Shown: positions 43,803 through 53,738, counted from the first letter of the stretch. The stretch is 64,000 nt of DNA from JBBQUN01 sp963698395 (GCA_963698395.1 CAVOQQ010000008.1:496001-560000), one strand, 5' to 3'. Notes: a model not told the origin generated them from the sequence alone. Made by a program: numbers and translations.

Positions 43803-45268
43803 GCGCCTTCACCGTCGATGCTCTCGCGGAACGTCTCCCCGGCGCGACCGTCGTCGGCGACGGCTCGACCGTGATCACCAGCGTCACCCATGACTCGCGC
43901 CAGGCAGGCCCGGGGACACTGTTCGCCTGCGTTCGCGGCGCCGTCGTCGACGGACACGCCTTCGCAGCCGACGCCGTCGGCAGCGGTGCCTCGGCGCTCC
44001 TCGTCGATCACGTCCTTCCGCTCGACGTCGCCGTGGCGCAGGTGGTCGTCGCCGATGTTCGTCGCGAGATGGGACCGGCAGCCGCCGTGTTGCTCGGTGA
44101 CCCATCGGCATCGCTTCGAGTGGTGGGCGTCACCGGCACCAATGGCAAGACCAGCGTCGTCGGGCTGATCGAGCAGATCCTCCGGCACGCCGGCGTTCCG
44201 GTACGGATGCTCGGCACGCTCACGGGACCCCGCACCACGCCGGAGGCTCCCGACCTGCAATCGACCTTCGCCCGGGAGGTCGAACTCGGTGGCGATGTGG
44301 TTGCCATGGAGGTCTCATCGCACGCCCTCGCCCTGCACCGCGTGCTGGGGACACGGTTCGCCGTGGGCGTCTTCACCAACCTGGGCCAGGATCACCTCGA
44401 CTTCCACGGTGACCTCGAGCACTACGAGAAGGCCAAGACGGAGCTGTTCTCGTCGCGCTACATCGCCACGGCCGTGATCAACACCGATGACCCGGCCGGA
44501 CGCCGTATTGCTGCGCAGTGCGACGTTCCGGTCCGCTCCTATGGTCTGGGCGATGTCGAAGATCTCCGGATCGAAGGGCCGATCTCCCGCTTCGGTTGGC
44601 AGGGGCACGACATCGTTCTGCATCTACCGGGCACACACAACGTCATGAATGCGCTCGCCGCTGCGCTCGCCGTCTCCGAACTCGGGGTCGATGACGCGGT
44701 GATCGCTGCTGCACTCGCCCGTGTCGTCGGTGCACGAGGTCGATTCGAGATGGTGGAGGTCGGGCGGCCGTTCTCGGTGGTCGTCGACTACGCCCACAAA
44801 CCCGAGGCCCTGCAAGCGGTCATCGACGCCAGCCGTCAGATCGTGGGCGTTCGACCCGATGGGACACCGGGCTCGGTGATCACCGTGATCGGTTGCGGCG
44901 GCGATCGCGATCCCTTCAAACGGCCGCTGATGGGGGCCATCGCCGCAACCAGCAGCGACCTGACGGTGCTGACCTCTGACAATCCCCGGTCCGAGGATCC
45001 AGCCGCCATCCTCGATCAGATCGAGGACGGAGTGCCCGAAGACCGACGCTCGGTGGTGACCCGGATCGAAGACCGTGCGTCAGCCATTGCTGCTGCACTC
45101 GATGCCGCCCAGCCGGGCGATGTCGTGCTCATAGCCGGAAAGGGTGATGAGGTGCACCAGGTGATCGGTGATGAGGTCCTACCCTTCGACGACCGGGAGG
45201 TCGCCAAGGCGCACCTCACCGGAACCACCTCGTCCCCTGCCCCTTCGATGGAGCGTGATCCTTCGTGA
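43799..45268 (+). CDS. murE: UDP-MurNAc-tripeptide synthetase, meso-diaminopimelate type
   Basis: A 489-residue Mur ligase adding the third residue to UDP-MurNAc-L-Ala-D-Glu. ATP site GVTGTNGKTSVVG (residues about 110-122), the carbamylated-Lys region and Mg-binding EVSSHALALHR, and DNPR at residues 394-397, the motif for meso-diaminopimelate (Lys enzymes differ). This implies A1-gamma peptidoglycan. GTG 43799 overlaps the ftsI stop (GTGA). Uncommonly, mraY follows directly; no murF lies between them. Confidence 0.95.
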   Translation: MSAFTVDALAERLPGATVVGDGSTVITSVTHDSRQAGPGTLFACVRGAVVDGHAFAADAVGSGASALLVDHVLPLDVAVAQVVVADVRREMGPAAAVLLGDPSASLRVVGVTGTNGKTSVVGLIEQILRHAGVPVRMLGTLTGPRTTPEAPDLQSTFAREVELGGDVVAMEVSSHALALHRVLGTRFAVGVFTNLGQDHLDFHGDLEHYEKAKTELFSSRYIATAVINTDDPAGRRIAAQCDVPVRSYGLGDVEDLRIEGPISRFGWQGHDIVLHLPGTHNVMNALAAALAVSELGVDDAVIAAALARVVGARGRFEMVEVGRPFSVVVDYAHKPEALQAVIDASRQIVGVRPDGTPGSVITVIGCGGDRDPFKRPLMGAIAATSSDLTVLTSDNPRSEDPAAILDQIEDGVPEDRRSVVTRIEDRASAIAAALDAAQPGDVVLIAGKGDEVHQVIGDEVLPFDDREVAKAHLTGTTSSPAPSMERDPS

Positions 45269-46323
45269 TTCGACTGCTGACTGCTGCGGCGCTTGCCTTC
45301 GCCGTCACCGCGTTCAGCACCCGATTGCTGATCGACTTCCTCACGCGCCAACGCATCGGCCAACCGATCCGTGAAGACGGACCCCAGGGACATCAGACGA
45401 AAGCCGGTACACCCACGATGGGTGGACTCGCCATCGTGGTGGGAGCGGTTGCCGGCTATGTGTTCTCTGATCTGCTGCAGGGTGGCGTCTTCACGCGTAG
45501 TGGGTTGATCGTGATGGCAGCGATCTGCGCCGCCTCCATGGTGGGCTTCGCCGACGACTGGATCAAGGTCTCACGCGAGCGAAACCTCGGCCTCAACAAA
45601 CGCACCAAGTCGCTTGGGCTGCTTGCGGTCGCCATCTCCTTTGCCGTCGCCATCCGCTTTCTCACCACGGCCTCGACCGAGCTCAGCTTCACCCGGTCCG
45701 GGCAGCTCGGCATCGACTTCGGCACGTGGGGTTGGCTGATCTGGGCGGTGATTCTCGTCTACGGCGTCTCCAACGCGGTGAACCTCACCGACGGCCTCGA
45801 TGGCTTGGCTGCCGGGTCGGGTATCTTCTCGTTCGGTGCGTACACATTGGTCTGCTTCTGGATCTTTCGCCAGAGCCAGGGCGCAGCGGGCCAAGACATC
45901 TACGGCGTCGCCCACGCGCTCGACCTTGCCGTGGTCTCGATCGCGATGCTGTCGGCCCTCGCCGGATTCCTGTGGTTCAACGCAGCGCCGGCGGAGATCT
46001 TCATGGGCGACACCGGGTCGCTCGCCATCGGCACCGGACTTGCGGCGCTCGCCCTCACGACGAACACGCACCTGCTGTTGCCGGTCATCGGGGGCATCTA
46101 CGTGGTCGAGACCCTGTCGGTGATGCTCCAGGTTGCCTACTTCAAGGCAACCAAAGGCAAGCGTCTCTTCCGCATGGCACCGATCCATCACCACTTCGAG
46201 CTCCTCGGTTGGAAGGAAACCAAGGTGATCGTTCGGTTCTGGCTGATCGGCATCGCGCTCACCGCCGTTGCTCTCGGCCTCTTCTACGCCGACTGGGTCG
46301 GCGCCGTGGAGCTGGTCGACTGA
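45265..46323 (+). CDS. mraY: Phospho-MurNAc-pentapeptide translocase
   Basis: A 352-residue membrane enzyme with about ten helices that makes lipid I from UDP-MurNAc-pentapeptide and undecaprenyl phosphate. Catalytic Asp motifs: DDWIKVSRERNLGLN, NAVNLTDGLDGLAAG and PAEIFMGDTGSLAIG, plus the end APIHHHFELLGWKE. GTG 45265 overlaps murE (GTGA). Fourteen bases later murD begins. All essential residues are present. Confidence 0.96.
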   Translation: MIRLLTAAALAFAVTAFSTRLLIDFLTRQRIGQPIREDGPQGHQTKAGTPTMGGLAIVVGAVAGYVFSDLLQGGVFTRSGLIVMAAICAASMVGFADDWIKVSRERNLGLNKRTKSLGLLAVAISFAVAIRFLTTASTELSFTRSGQLGIDFGTWGWLIWAVILVYGVSNAVNLTDGLDGLAAGSGIFSFGAYTLVCFWIFRQSQGAAGQDIYGVAHALDLAVVSIAMLSALAGFLWFNAAPAEIFMGDTGSLAIGTGLAALALTTNTHLLLPVIGGIYVVETLSVMLQVAYFKATKGKRLFRMAPIHHHFELLGWKETKVIVRFWLIGIALTAVALGLFYADWVGAVELVD

Positions 46324-46336
46324 TGGGACGGTTCTG

Positions 46337-47690
46337 ATGGTGCACGAGAAGCGAGGAATCGAGACCGATCTGCGGGCCCCGCTGGTCGTCGGCTTCGGGG
46401 TCACCGGCCAAGCCGTCACTCGGGCCCTGATGGCGCACGGTCACGTGCCCACGGTGATCGATGATCGTCCCAGCGACGCAGCGATCGGGGCGGCCAGAAC
46501 ACTCGGTGTCGAGTTGATCATCGAGCCATCGGCCGAACGAGTACGCGGCACAGGTCGAATCCTGCTCGGTGCTGCTGCCTGCCCCTGGACTGCCCGACCA
46601 TCACCTGGCCGTCACCACGGCCCGGGCCGTCGGTCGCCCGATTCGAAGCGAGTTCGACCTGGCTCGCCTGTGGGACGACCGACCCATCGTCGCGATCACC
46701 GGCACCAACGGCAAGACCACGGTCACCATGCTGGTCACCGAGGCCCTCGAACGTTCGGGTCTCCATGCGGTTGCCGTCGGCAACACCGAGGTCCCACTCG
46801 TCGAGGCGCTGACCGACGACACCGTCGACGTGTTCGTCGTGGAAGCTTCCTCGTTCCGGCTCGGGCACACAGGCAGCTTCACCCCTGCCGTCGCCACGTG
46901 GCTCAATCTCGCTCCCGACCATCTCGACAACCACGGCACCGCCGAGGCGTATGAGGCAGCCAAGGCGGCGATCTGGCGTGACCTCGCACCGCACTCGATC
47001 GCGATCGGGAACATCGACGATCCCCTGGTCATGCGGCACCTGCCACCGAGCGGGTCGACCTTCGGCATCCAAGCCGGTGATTGGCACATCGAGCACGGAC
47101 ACCTCGTCGGCCCGCTCGGCGCGGTCGTCGCCGTGGCCGACCTCACCCGCCGCCAACCCCACGATCTTGCCAACGCCGCCGCCGTTGCTGCCACCGCGTC
47201 GGCCGCAGGAGCCACACTCGAGGCCATCGCCGCCACCCTCATGGCGTTCGTCGGGCTCGAGCATCGCGTGCAACTGGTCGGGGAGTGGGACGGGGTGGCG
47301 TGGTACAACGACTCCAAGGCCACGGTGCCCCACGCCACGCTGGCCGCCGTCGGTGGTTTCGATTCGGTGGTGTTGATCGCTGGGGGCCGAAACAAGGGCC
47401 TCGATCTCTCCACCCTCGCCGACGCCGTTCCCCCGGTGAAGGCCGTGGTCGTCACCGGGGATGCGGCCGACGAGATCGCCGCGGTGTTCGACGATGCGGT
47501 CGATGCGGGAGCGATCGAGCTGCGCCGGGCCGGCACGATGGCCGAGGCCGTCGCGGCAGCGGGCGAGTTGGCGACCGCGGGCGATGTGGTGGTGCTCTCG
47601 CCGAGTTGCACCTCCTACGACTGGTACCGGAACTACGGCGAACGAGGGCATGATTTCATGCGCCTCGTCAACGAACGGTGGAACGCATGA
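46337..47690 (+). CDS. murD: UDP-MurNAc-L-Ala:D-Glu ligase, one frameshift near 46545
   Basis: ATG 46337 begins a Mur ligase: APLVVGFGVTGQAVTRAL (UDP-binding loop) to EPSAERV. At about 46540-46548 one extra base shifts the frame; the protein goes on AAQVESCSVLLPAPGLPDHH, then ATP site ITGTNGKTTVTMLV, EASSFRLGHTGSF, NLAPDHLDNHGTAEAY, NDSKATVPHATLA and the C-terminal AGGRNKGLDLS and SPSCTSYDWY. All ligase motifs are intact across the break, so removal of one base restores the gene. MurD is indispensable, supporting a sequence error. The stop overlaps ftsW (ATGA). Confidence 0.92.
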
Positions 47691-49159
47691 CCTCGAGAAC
47701 ACCTCGATCCGGCACGGGCGCCACCTCGACCGGGAGGTCCTCGACCCGGAGCGGATCCTCGCGAACGTTGCCGACCGGTCGGACCGGGGCCTCGAAGGCG
47801 AACGCCCGCCGATCATCGGCAACCACGCGGCGAGCCGTCGAGGCTCGGAGTCGATCGACCCGAGGTGACCGCCGCGCCGATGATCGACGTGAAGGTGATC
47901 GGCGACGGGTCGATCGGGGACGTGCGGCGGGCGATCGTCGTGTCGCCGATCGGCGTATCGGTGATCGCCGAGTGCAGGCCCGTCGATCATCGGAACGGCG
48001 AGCAGCCTTCTGGCGCGGTGCCGGTTCAGTCGTCAACCCGAAGACCTCACCGCTCCCGGTCACCCACGAAGGTCAACGCACGGCGGCATGGATGACCGTG
48101 CTGGTCGCCGGGCTGACGATGTTCGGCCTGGTCATGGTGCTCTCGGCCTCGTCGGTCGCCAGCACCTATCGAGCCGACTCGCCCTTCGTGCAATTCGAGG
48201 AGCAGCTCATGTGGGCCGGCATCGGGGCCGTGGTCTTCCTGATCGCCCGCTCGGTCGACTATCGCTGGCTCCAGCGGATCTCCATTCCGGGCGCAGTTCT
48301 CTCTGGGCTCCTGCTGGTGCTCACCCTGGTTCCCGGGGTCGGGATTCGGATCAACGGTTCGAGTCGGTGGATGGGCGTCGGCCCGGTGGTCATCCAGCCC
48401 GCCGAACTGGCGAAGATCGCCCTGATCGTCTTCGTTGCCGATCTGCTCACCCGGCGTGCCCGCTACATGGAGCGACCCGAACTCACCGTGCGTCCGGTGC
48501 TGGTCGTCCTCGGCAGCTATTGCGGACTGATCCTGCTCCAGCCCAAGCTCGGCACCACGATCGTGCTCGGCGTGGTGGCGTTCACCATGCTGTTCATCGG
48601 TGGCGCCCGGATCCGGAACCTGGTGTCGTGGAGTCTGGTGCTCGGCCTCGCCGGGGCCTACTTCGCCTACTCGGCTCCCTACCGACGGCGCCGTATCTTC
48701 GCCTATCTGGATCCCTTCGCCGATCCGCTCGGCGATGGTCTCCAGACCATCCAGAGCCAGGTCGGCATCGCCTCGGGAGGACTCCTCGGCGTCGGTCTCG
48801 GGGCCGGGCGAACGAAGTGGGGTTTCCTTCCCTACGCCGACTCGGACTTCATCTTCGCTCTCATCGCCGAGGAAGTCGGTCTGATCGGCGGCACCGCCGT
48901 GATCCTGGCGTTTCTCCTCCTCGGTTACTTCGGCGCACGGGTGGCGCTGAAGGCACCCGATCGGTTTGGCATGTTGCTCGCCGTCGGCATCACGACCTGG
49001 CTCATTCTCCAGGCCTTCATGAACATCGGCATGGCCATGGGGCTGATGCCCATCACCGGCGAGCCGCTGCCCTTCGTTTCCGCAGGCGGTTCCGGTCTCG
49101 TCACTGCGCTCGGTGCGTCCGGATTGCTGGTCAACGTCGCCCGTCGAGCGCGACTGTGA
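47687..49159 (+). CDS. ftsW: Lipid II polymerase/flippase FtsW with a long basic N-terminal extension
   Basis: A 490-residue SEDS-family glycosyltransferase polymerising lipid II at the septum. The membrane part, about ten helices from residue 134, has SVDYRWLQRI, NGSSRWMGVGPVVIQPAEL (catalytic Asp region nearby in the family), DSDFIFALIAEE and the end NIGMAMGLMPITGEPLPFVS. The first roughly 130 residues are a highly basic, Arg/Ser/Thr/Asp-rich tail (RRADDRREGDRRRVDRGR, DRRIGDRRVQARRSSER) not seen in ordinary FtsW; see finding. ATG 47687 overlaps murD (ATGA); GTG 47678 is possible. The stop overlaps murG (GTGA). Confidence 0.92.
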   Translation: MTSRTPRSGTGATSTGRSSTRSGSSRTLPTGRTGASKANARRSSATTRRAVEARSRSTRGDRRADDRREGDRRRVDRGRAAGDRRVADRRIGDRRVQARRSSERRAAFWRGAGSVVNPKTSPLPVTHEGQRTAAWMTVLVAGLTMFGLVMVLSASSVASTYRADSPFVQFEEQLMWAGIGAVVFLIARSVDYRWLQRISIPGAVLSGLLLVLTLVPGVGIRINGSSRWMGVGPVVIQPAELAKIALIVFVADLLTRRARYMERPELTVRPVLVVLGSYCGLILLQPKLGTTIVLGVVAFTMLFIGGARIRNLVSWSLVLGLAGAYFAYSAPYRRRRIFAYLDPFADPLGDGLQTIQSQVGIASGGLLGVGLGAGRTKWGFLPYADSDFIFALIAEEVGLIGGTAVILAFLLLGYFGARVALKAPDRFGMLLAVGITTWLILQAFMNIGMAMGLMPITGEPLPFVSAGGSGLVTALGASGLLVNVARRARL

Positions 49160-50325
49160 CGGCCGATCCAACCACGGTCGAGGGCCAGGACGAACACCTC
49201 GACGTCCTCATCACCGGTGGTGGAACCGCCGGTCACACCAACCCGGGCATCGCCGTTGCCCAGGCCCTCGTTGCTGCCGGCATCGCCGCCGACAAGATCC
49301 ACTTCGTCGGCAGCGATCGGGGCAACGAGAGCGCCCTGGTGCCGGCTGCCGGCTTCGGTATCGACCTCCTTCCCGGTCGCGGGATCAAGCGCTCGCTGTC
49401 TCGCTCGAGCATCGTCGACAACCTCGGGGCCGTCCGCGGGCTCCTGCGGGGGGTGGTCCAGGCCCGTTCGATCCTCCGTCGACGCCGACCGTCGGTCGTG
49501 CTGTGCCTCGGGGGCTATGCGGCGTTCGCCGCGAGCACCGCGGCCATCATCGCTCGCGTGCCGTTGGTGGTCTCGGAGCAGAACGCTCGGGCCAGCGCCG
49601 TGAACCGGCTGATGGCTCGATTCGCCACGGTGTGCGCGTTGCCCTACCCCGACACCGATCTGCCGAAGGGCGTACTCACGGGCAACCCGATTCTGTCGTC
49701 GGTCGTCGAGAGGATCGAACAGGCCGACCGTGCCGGCAGTCGAGAGTTGCTCGGTCTGCCGTCCGAGCGCGTGGTCCTGGCCATCTGGTCGGGCTCGCTC
49801 GGCGCACGATCGGTCAATGACCTCGCCGCCGAACTCGCACGGTCCCTCGTCGACCGAGACGACCTGGCCATCCACCATGTGGTCGGTCGACGAGATTGGG
49901 CCGAGTTCGAGTCGCTGGCGGCCGAACTCGCTGAGGCGCCGTTGCATTATCAGTCGGTTGCCTACGAAGACCGCATGCCGGCAGTGCTGGCTGCCGCCGA
50001 TGTGGCCATCACCCGGGCGGGAGCGTCGACCACCTCCGAACTCGCCGTCGCCGGCCTCCCCGCCATCATGGTGCCGCTGCCCGGCGCACCTCATGATCAC
50101 CAGACCGCCAATGCGCAGGAGCTGGTGCGAGCGGGGGGAGGCTTCTGCATCGCCGATCGCGACCTCTCGCTCGACTCGGTGGTGTCGATCCTCGAGCCAC
50201 TGCTCGCCGATCCCGAGGAGCGCCATCGGTGTTCGCTGGCGGCAGCATCGGTCGGTCGCCCCGATGCCGCGCACGCGGTTGCATCGATCCTCATCGACCG
50301 CGGTGGACTCGAGGTGCCCGTGTGA
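49156..50325 (+). CDS. murG: UDP-GlcNAc:lipid I GlcNAc transferase
   Basis: A 389-residue GT28 enzyme converting lipid I to lipid II. Motifs: LITGGGTAGHTNPGIAVAQAL (two Gly-rich loops), LVVSEQNARASAVNRLMARF, TGNPI and AAADVAITRAGASTTSELAV with LPGAPHDHQTANAQELV near the C-terminus. GTG 49156 overlaps the ftsW stop by four bases (GTGA). The short N-terminal extension (TADPTTVEGQDEH) is not conserved. Followed 58 bases later by murC. Confidence 0.95.
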   Translation: MTADPTTVEGQDEHLDVLITGGGTAGHTNPGIAVAQALVAAGIAADKIHFVGSDRGNESALVPAAGFGIDLLPGRGIKRSLSRSSIVDNLGAVRGLLRGVVQARSILRRRRPSVVLCLGGYAAFAASTAAIIARVPLVVSEQNARASAVNRLMARFATVCALPYPDTDLPKGVLTGNPILSSVVERIEQADRAGSRELLGLPSERVVLAIWSGSLGARSVNDLAAELARSLVDRDDLAIHHVVGRRDWAEFESLAAELAEAPLHYQSVAYEDRMPAVLAAADVAITRAGASTTSELAVAGLPAIMVPLPGAPHDHQTANAQELVRAGGGFCIADRDLSLDSVVSILEPLLADPEERHRCSLAAASVGRPDAAHAVASILIDRGGLEVPV

Positions 50326-50383
50326 TCCACCAAGGCAACCACGTCCCCGAGCCCAATCCTGCCAACGTGAAAGTCTGCGTCCG

Positions 50384-51817
50384 ATGACCACCTCGCTGCC
50401 CGATCTCTCGTCACCACGCCGGATTCACATCGTTGGTCTCGGCGGCAGTGGCATGAGTGCCATCGCCGAGATCCTGTTCGGCACCGGTCATCGCGTCAGC
50501 GGGTCCGACATGGCGGCGTCAGTGGTCCTCGACCGCCTGGCGAAGCGGGGTATCACGACCCATGTCGGTCATGCGGCGGCCAACCTCGAAGACGCCGAAC
50601 TCGTTGCCATCTCGACGGCCATCCCGGCAACGAACCCGGAAGTCGTTGCGGCGAACGAGCGCGGTATCCCCGTGTTGCGCCGAGCCGAACTGCTCACCGC
50701 CATCACCCGGGAATGGAAGACGATCTCGGTCGCCGGCACGCACGGCAAGACCACCACGAGCGCGATGCTGGCCATCGCGCTCCAACGGTGTGGTCTCGAC
50801 CCGGCGTTCATCGTCGGCGGCGACCTCCGGGACCTCGGTCGGGGGGCTGCGGTCGGCTCGGGCGAGTTGCTCGTGGTCGAGGCCGACGAATCCGACGGCA
50901 CCTTCGTCGAACTCGCCTCCGACAGCGTGATCGTGACCAACGTCGAGCCCGATCATCTCGAGCACTACGGGACGTTCGCCGTCCTCGAGGCCACGTTCGA
51001 CCGTTTCCTCGCCCAGGCGACCGGACCGAAGGTGGTCTGTCTCGACGATCCCGGTGCAGCCGAACTCGCCGGTCGCTATCTCGAAGCCGGCGCCGTGGTC
51101 GGTCCACTCCTCACGTATGGAACCCACCCTGATTCGACGTGGCGAATCGTGGAGCCCGTCCCGACGCCGACTGGCATCACCTTCGAACTCGCCCCTCGGG
51201 CCGACGCTCCCGGTGCCGACGCCGGCCGTCAGACCATCCGACTCGCTCAGCCCGGCATGCACAACGCTCGCAATGCCACGGCTGCGTTCGTGATGGCGGT
51301 GGCACACGGCGCGTCACCGACTGCGGCCGCCGCCGGTGTCACCGCGTTCGGTGGTGTCGGCCGTCGTTTCGAGCATCGGGGCGAGCGCAACGGCGTGCAC
51401 CTGGTCGATGACTATGCGCACCTGCCCACCGAGGTGACCGCGGCGCTCGCTGCTGCTCGAAGCCTGGCACCGGAACGACTCATCGCCGTGTTCCAGCCAC
51501 ATCGTTACAGCCGCACCGAGCAGCTCCATGCCACGTTCGGTGACGCCTTCGTCGACGCCGACCGGTTGATCGTCACCGGCATCTATTCGGCGAACGAAGC
51601 GCCTCGGCCGGGTATCTCCGGTTCGCTGATCGCCGATCGAGTGCGGCAGTCGCATCCTGATGCGGTGGTCGAATACATCGAATCGCTCGACGACGTCGAG
51701 GACCGAGTGATCGAACTGGCACGACCGGGTGATCTGATCATGACGCTGGGCGCCGGCGATCTCACCACCCTGCCCTCTCGCCTCCTGCCCCGGCTCGGCA
51801 AGGCCGAGGCCTCCTGA
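50384..51817 (+). CDS. murC: UDP-MurNAc:L-Ala ligase
   Basis: A 477-residue Mur ligase starting the peptide stem. Sequence marks: HIVGLGGSGMSAIAEIL, ISVAGTHGKTTTSAML (ATP), VVEADESDGTFVEL, VTNVEPDHLEHYGTF, VDDYAHLPTEVTAAL and FQPHRYSRTEQL. ATG 50384 is clear. The 58-base gap from murG is the first break in the overlapping run and could hold an internal promoter, but none is evident. The stop overlaps murB (TGATG). Confidence 0.96.
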   Translation: MTTSLPDLSSPRRIHIVGLGGSGMSAIAEILFGTGHRVSGSDMAASVVLDRLAKRGITTHVGHAAANLEDAELVAISTAIPATNPEVVAANERGIPVLRRAELLTAITREWKTISVAGTHGKTTTSAMLAIALQRCGLDPAFIVGGDLRDLGRGAAVGSGELLVVEADESDGTFVELASDSVIVTNVEPDHLEHYGTFAVLEATFDRFLAQATGPKVVCLDDPGAAELAGRYLEAGAVVGPLLTYGTHPDSTWRIVEPVPTPTGITFELAPRADAPGADAGRQTIRLAQPGMHNARNATAAFVMAVAHGASPTAAAAGVTAFGGVGRRFEHRGERNGVHLVDDYAHLPTEVTAALAAARSLAPERLIAVFQPHRYSRTEQLHATFGDAFVDADRLIVTGIYSANEAPRPGISGSLIADRVRQSHPDAVVEYIESLDDVEDRVIELARPGDLIMTLGAGDLTTLPSRLLPRLGKAEAS

Positions 51818-52887
51818 TGATGGCGAGCGTTGATCACGCCCCTTGGTCACCGAGCACGCTCGCGGCCGGAGCCGAGCTGGCCGCTCTTGCCCGAGCCGAT
51901 GTCGACCTCGGACCGTTCTGTACGTATCGAGTGGGCGGACCGGCGGCGTTCCTCGTCGAAGTCGCCGACGACGAGCAACTCGATCTCGTCGCTGCTGCGG
52001 TCGCTCGCACAGGGACCGCAACCCTGGTCATCGGGAAGGGCTCGAACCTGCTGGTTGCCGATCGCGGTTTCGACGGCCTCGTGGTGCTCCTGGGGCCTCA
52101 CTTCGCCACGATCGATCTCCCCGAGGCCGGTCCCGACTCGGGCTCTGACTCCGACGCCGATTCTGAGCCCGTGGCCGAGCCCGACTCGGACCGTCTCGTC
52201 GACGGTGACGGCGATGACCGGTCGGTGATCGTCACCCTGGGCGGCGCCGCGCTCTTGCCGGTTGCCGCCCGAGCCACCGCCCGGGCGGGTTTGACCGGGT
52301 TCGAATGGGCGGTCGGTGTGCCCGGCTCGGTCGGTGGTGCCGTCCGGATGAACGCCGGCGGCCACGGCGCCGACATGAGTGATTCCTTGGTCAGTGTCGA
52401 TTTCGTCGACCTCGCGTCCGGTCATCGGTCGACGCGCAGCGTCGATGACCTCGATCTCGGCTACCGAACATCGAACATCTCGGCGAGCGAGATCGTGACC
52501 AGCGCCAGGATCCGGCTGCACCCCGGCACCGGGGCCGAGGAGGACCGGCTCGCCGAGATCGTTCGCTGGCGCCGTCAGCATCAACCGGGCGGCGCCAATG
52601 CCGGCAGTGTCTTCGCCAATCCGCCGGGTGACTCCGCCGGTCGATTGATCGATGCCGCCGGTCTGAAGGGGCATCGCATCGGGTCGGCATCGGTGTCGAC
52701 CAAGCACGCCAACTTCATCCAGGTCGACAGTCCTGGATCGGCCGACGACGTCGCTGCGCTCATCGACGAGGTGATCCGGCGCATCGAGCAGGACGCCGGC
52801 GTTCGACTGCACCCGGAGAACCGCTTGATCGGGTTCGCTCCATCCACCCCTCGGCGTGACCGAGCCACCACAGTGGACGACGCATGA
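51817..52887 (+). CDS. murB: UDP-N-acetylenolpyruvoylglucosamine reductase with an acidic insertion
   Basis: A 356-residue FAD enzyme reducing enolpyruvyl-UDP-GlcNAc to UDP-MurNAc. FTCYRVGGPAAFLVE-like CTYRVGGPAAFLVE, LVIGKGSNLLVADRGFDG, GVPGSVGGAVRMNAGGHG, ANAGSVFANPPGDSAGR (catalytic Ser) and LHPENRLIGFAP (Glu) are in order. At about residues 105-138 is an insertion of Asp/Ser/Glu-rich sequence, unusual for MurB; the strands on both sides match. ATG 51817 or 51820. The stop overlaps ftsQ (ATGA). Confidence 0.94.
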   Translation: MMASVDHAPWSPSTLAAGAELAALARADVDLGPFCTYRVGGPAAFLVEVADDEQLDLVAAAVARTGTATLVIGKGSNLLVADRGFDGLVVLLGPHFATIDLPEAGPDSGSDSDADSEPVAEPDSDRLVDGDGDDRSVIVTLGGAALLPVAARATARAGLTGFEWAVGVPGSVGGAVRMNAGGHGADMSDSLVSVDFVDLASGHRSTRSVDDLDLGYRTSNISASEIVTSARIRLHPGTGAEEDRLAEIVRWRRQHQPGGANAGSVFANPPGDSAGRLIDAAGLKGHRIGSASVSTKHANFIQVDSPGSADDVAALIDEVIRRIEQDAGVRLHPENRLIGFAPSTPRRDRATTVDDA

Positions 52888-53738
52888 ACACGCCGACTCG
52901 CACCTCCAAACCGGCGAAGCGTTCGAGCTCGAACCCCACGGTCGACCCCCGACTCCGCGCTCGCCGCATCGAGGTGCAGCGTCACGAGGGCCGACGTCGC
53001 TTACGGGCACTGGTGGGGCTCGTCGTGGTCACGGTGATCGCCGGTGGAGCCGCCGTGCTCTCGCTGAGTGCCCTGGCCGATGTCGATGCCGTGATCGTCG
53101 AGGGCGCACGCCTGTCGGATCCCGACGACGTCGTCGTCGCCTCGGGGGTCGCCATCGGTGAGCCGCTGATCGATCTCGACACCGACACCGTCGTTGCCAA
53201 CGTGATGACCTTGCCATGGGTGCTCGGCGCGAGCGTCGAACGACGACTGAACGGTGATGTCGTCGTCGTCATCGAGGAGCGTACGCCCCGCGTCGTGTTG
53301 CCTGCCGAGGACGGTGGCTTCGTGCTCGTCGATGACCTCGGTCGTCAGCTCGAGCGCGTGCCCGGGCGGGCACCGGAGTTCCTGCCGATCGCCGGCATCG
53401 TCGCCAGCGGTGAGGTCGGTCAGCCGGCGCCACCCGAGGTGCGGGCGGTCATCTCGGTCCTCGATCATCTGACGCCGCCGGTTGCCGCCGTCGTGACCCA
53501 GGTCATCGCCGACGAGGGAACGCTCTATCTCGAGTTGACCCCGGCTGGGCGGGTCAAGCTGGGCGACGACAGCTCGCTCGGGGCGAAGATCATCAGCCTG
53601 GAAACCATGTTGGCCCATGCTGACCTGCGTTGTTTGTGGGAGATCGATGTCCGGGTACCCTCGGCGCCGGCACTGACCCGGTTGAGCGCAACCGAGGATC
53701 CACGAGCAACGTTGACCGACCTGGCACAATGCACCTAA
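52884..53738 (+). CDS. ftsQ: Cell division protein FtsQ
   Basis: A 284-residue bitopic protein: basic tail, one helix (about 42-64, LVGLVVVTVIAGGAAVLSL), POTRA domain beginning VDAVIVEGARLSDPDDVVVA and the beta domain. It links FtsL/FtsB to the divisome. ATGA overlap with murB. The family is weakly conserved but the placement and POTRA start are convincing. After its stop 97 bases precede ftsZ, a likely site for a separate ftsZ promoter. Confidence 0.92.
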   Translation: MNTPTRTSKPAKRSSSNPTVDPRLRARRIEVQRHEGRRRLRALVGLVVVTVIAGGAAVLSLSALADVDAVIVEGARLSDPDDVVVASGVAIGEPLIDLDTDTVVANVMTLPWVLGASVERRLNGDVVVVIEERTPRVVLPAEDGGFVLVDDLGRQLERVPGRAPEFLPIAGIVASGEVGQPAPPEVRAVISVLDHLTPPVAAVVTQVIADEGTLYLELTPAGRVKLGDDSSLGAKIISLETMLAHADLRCLWEIDVRVPSAPALTRLSATEDPRATLTDLAQCT

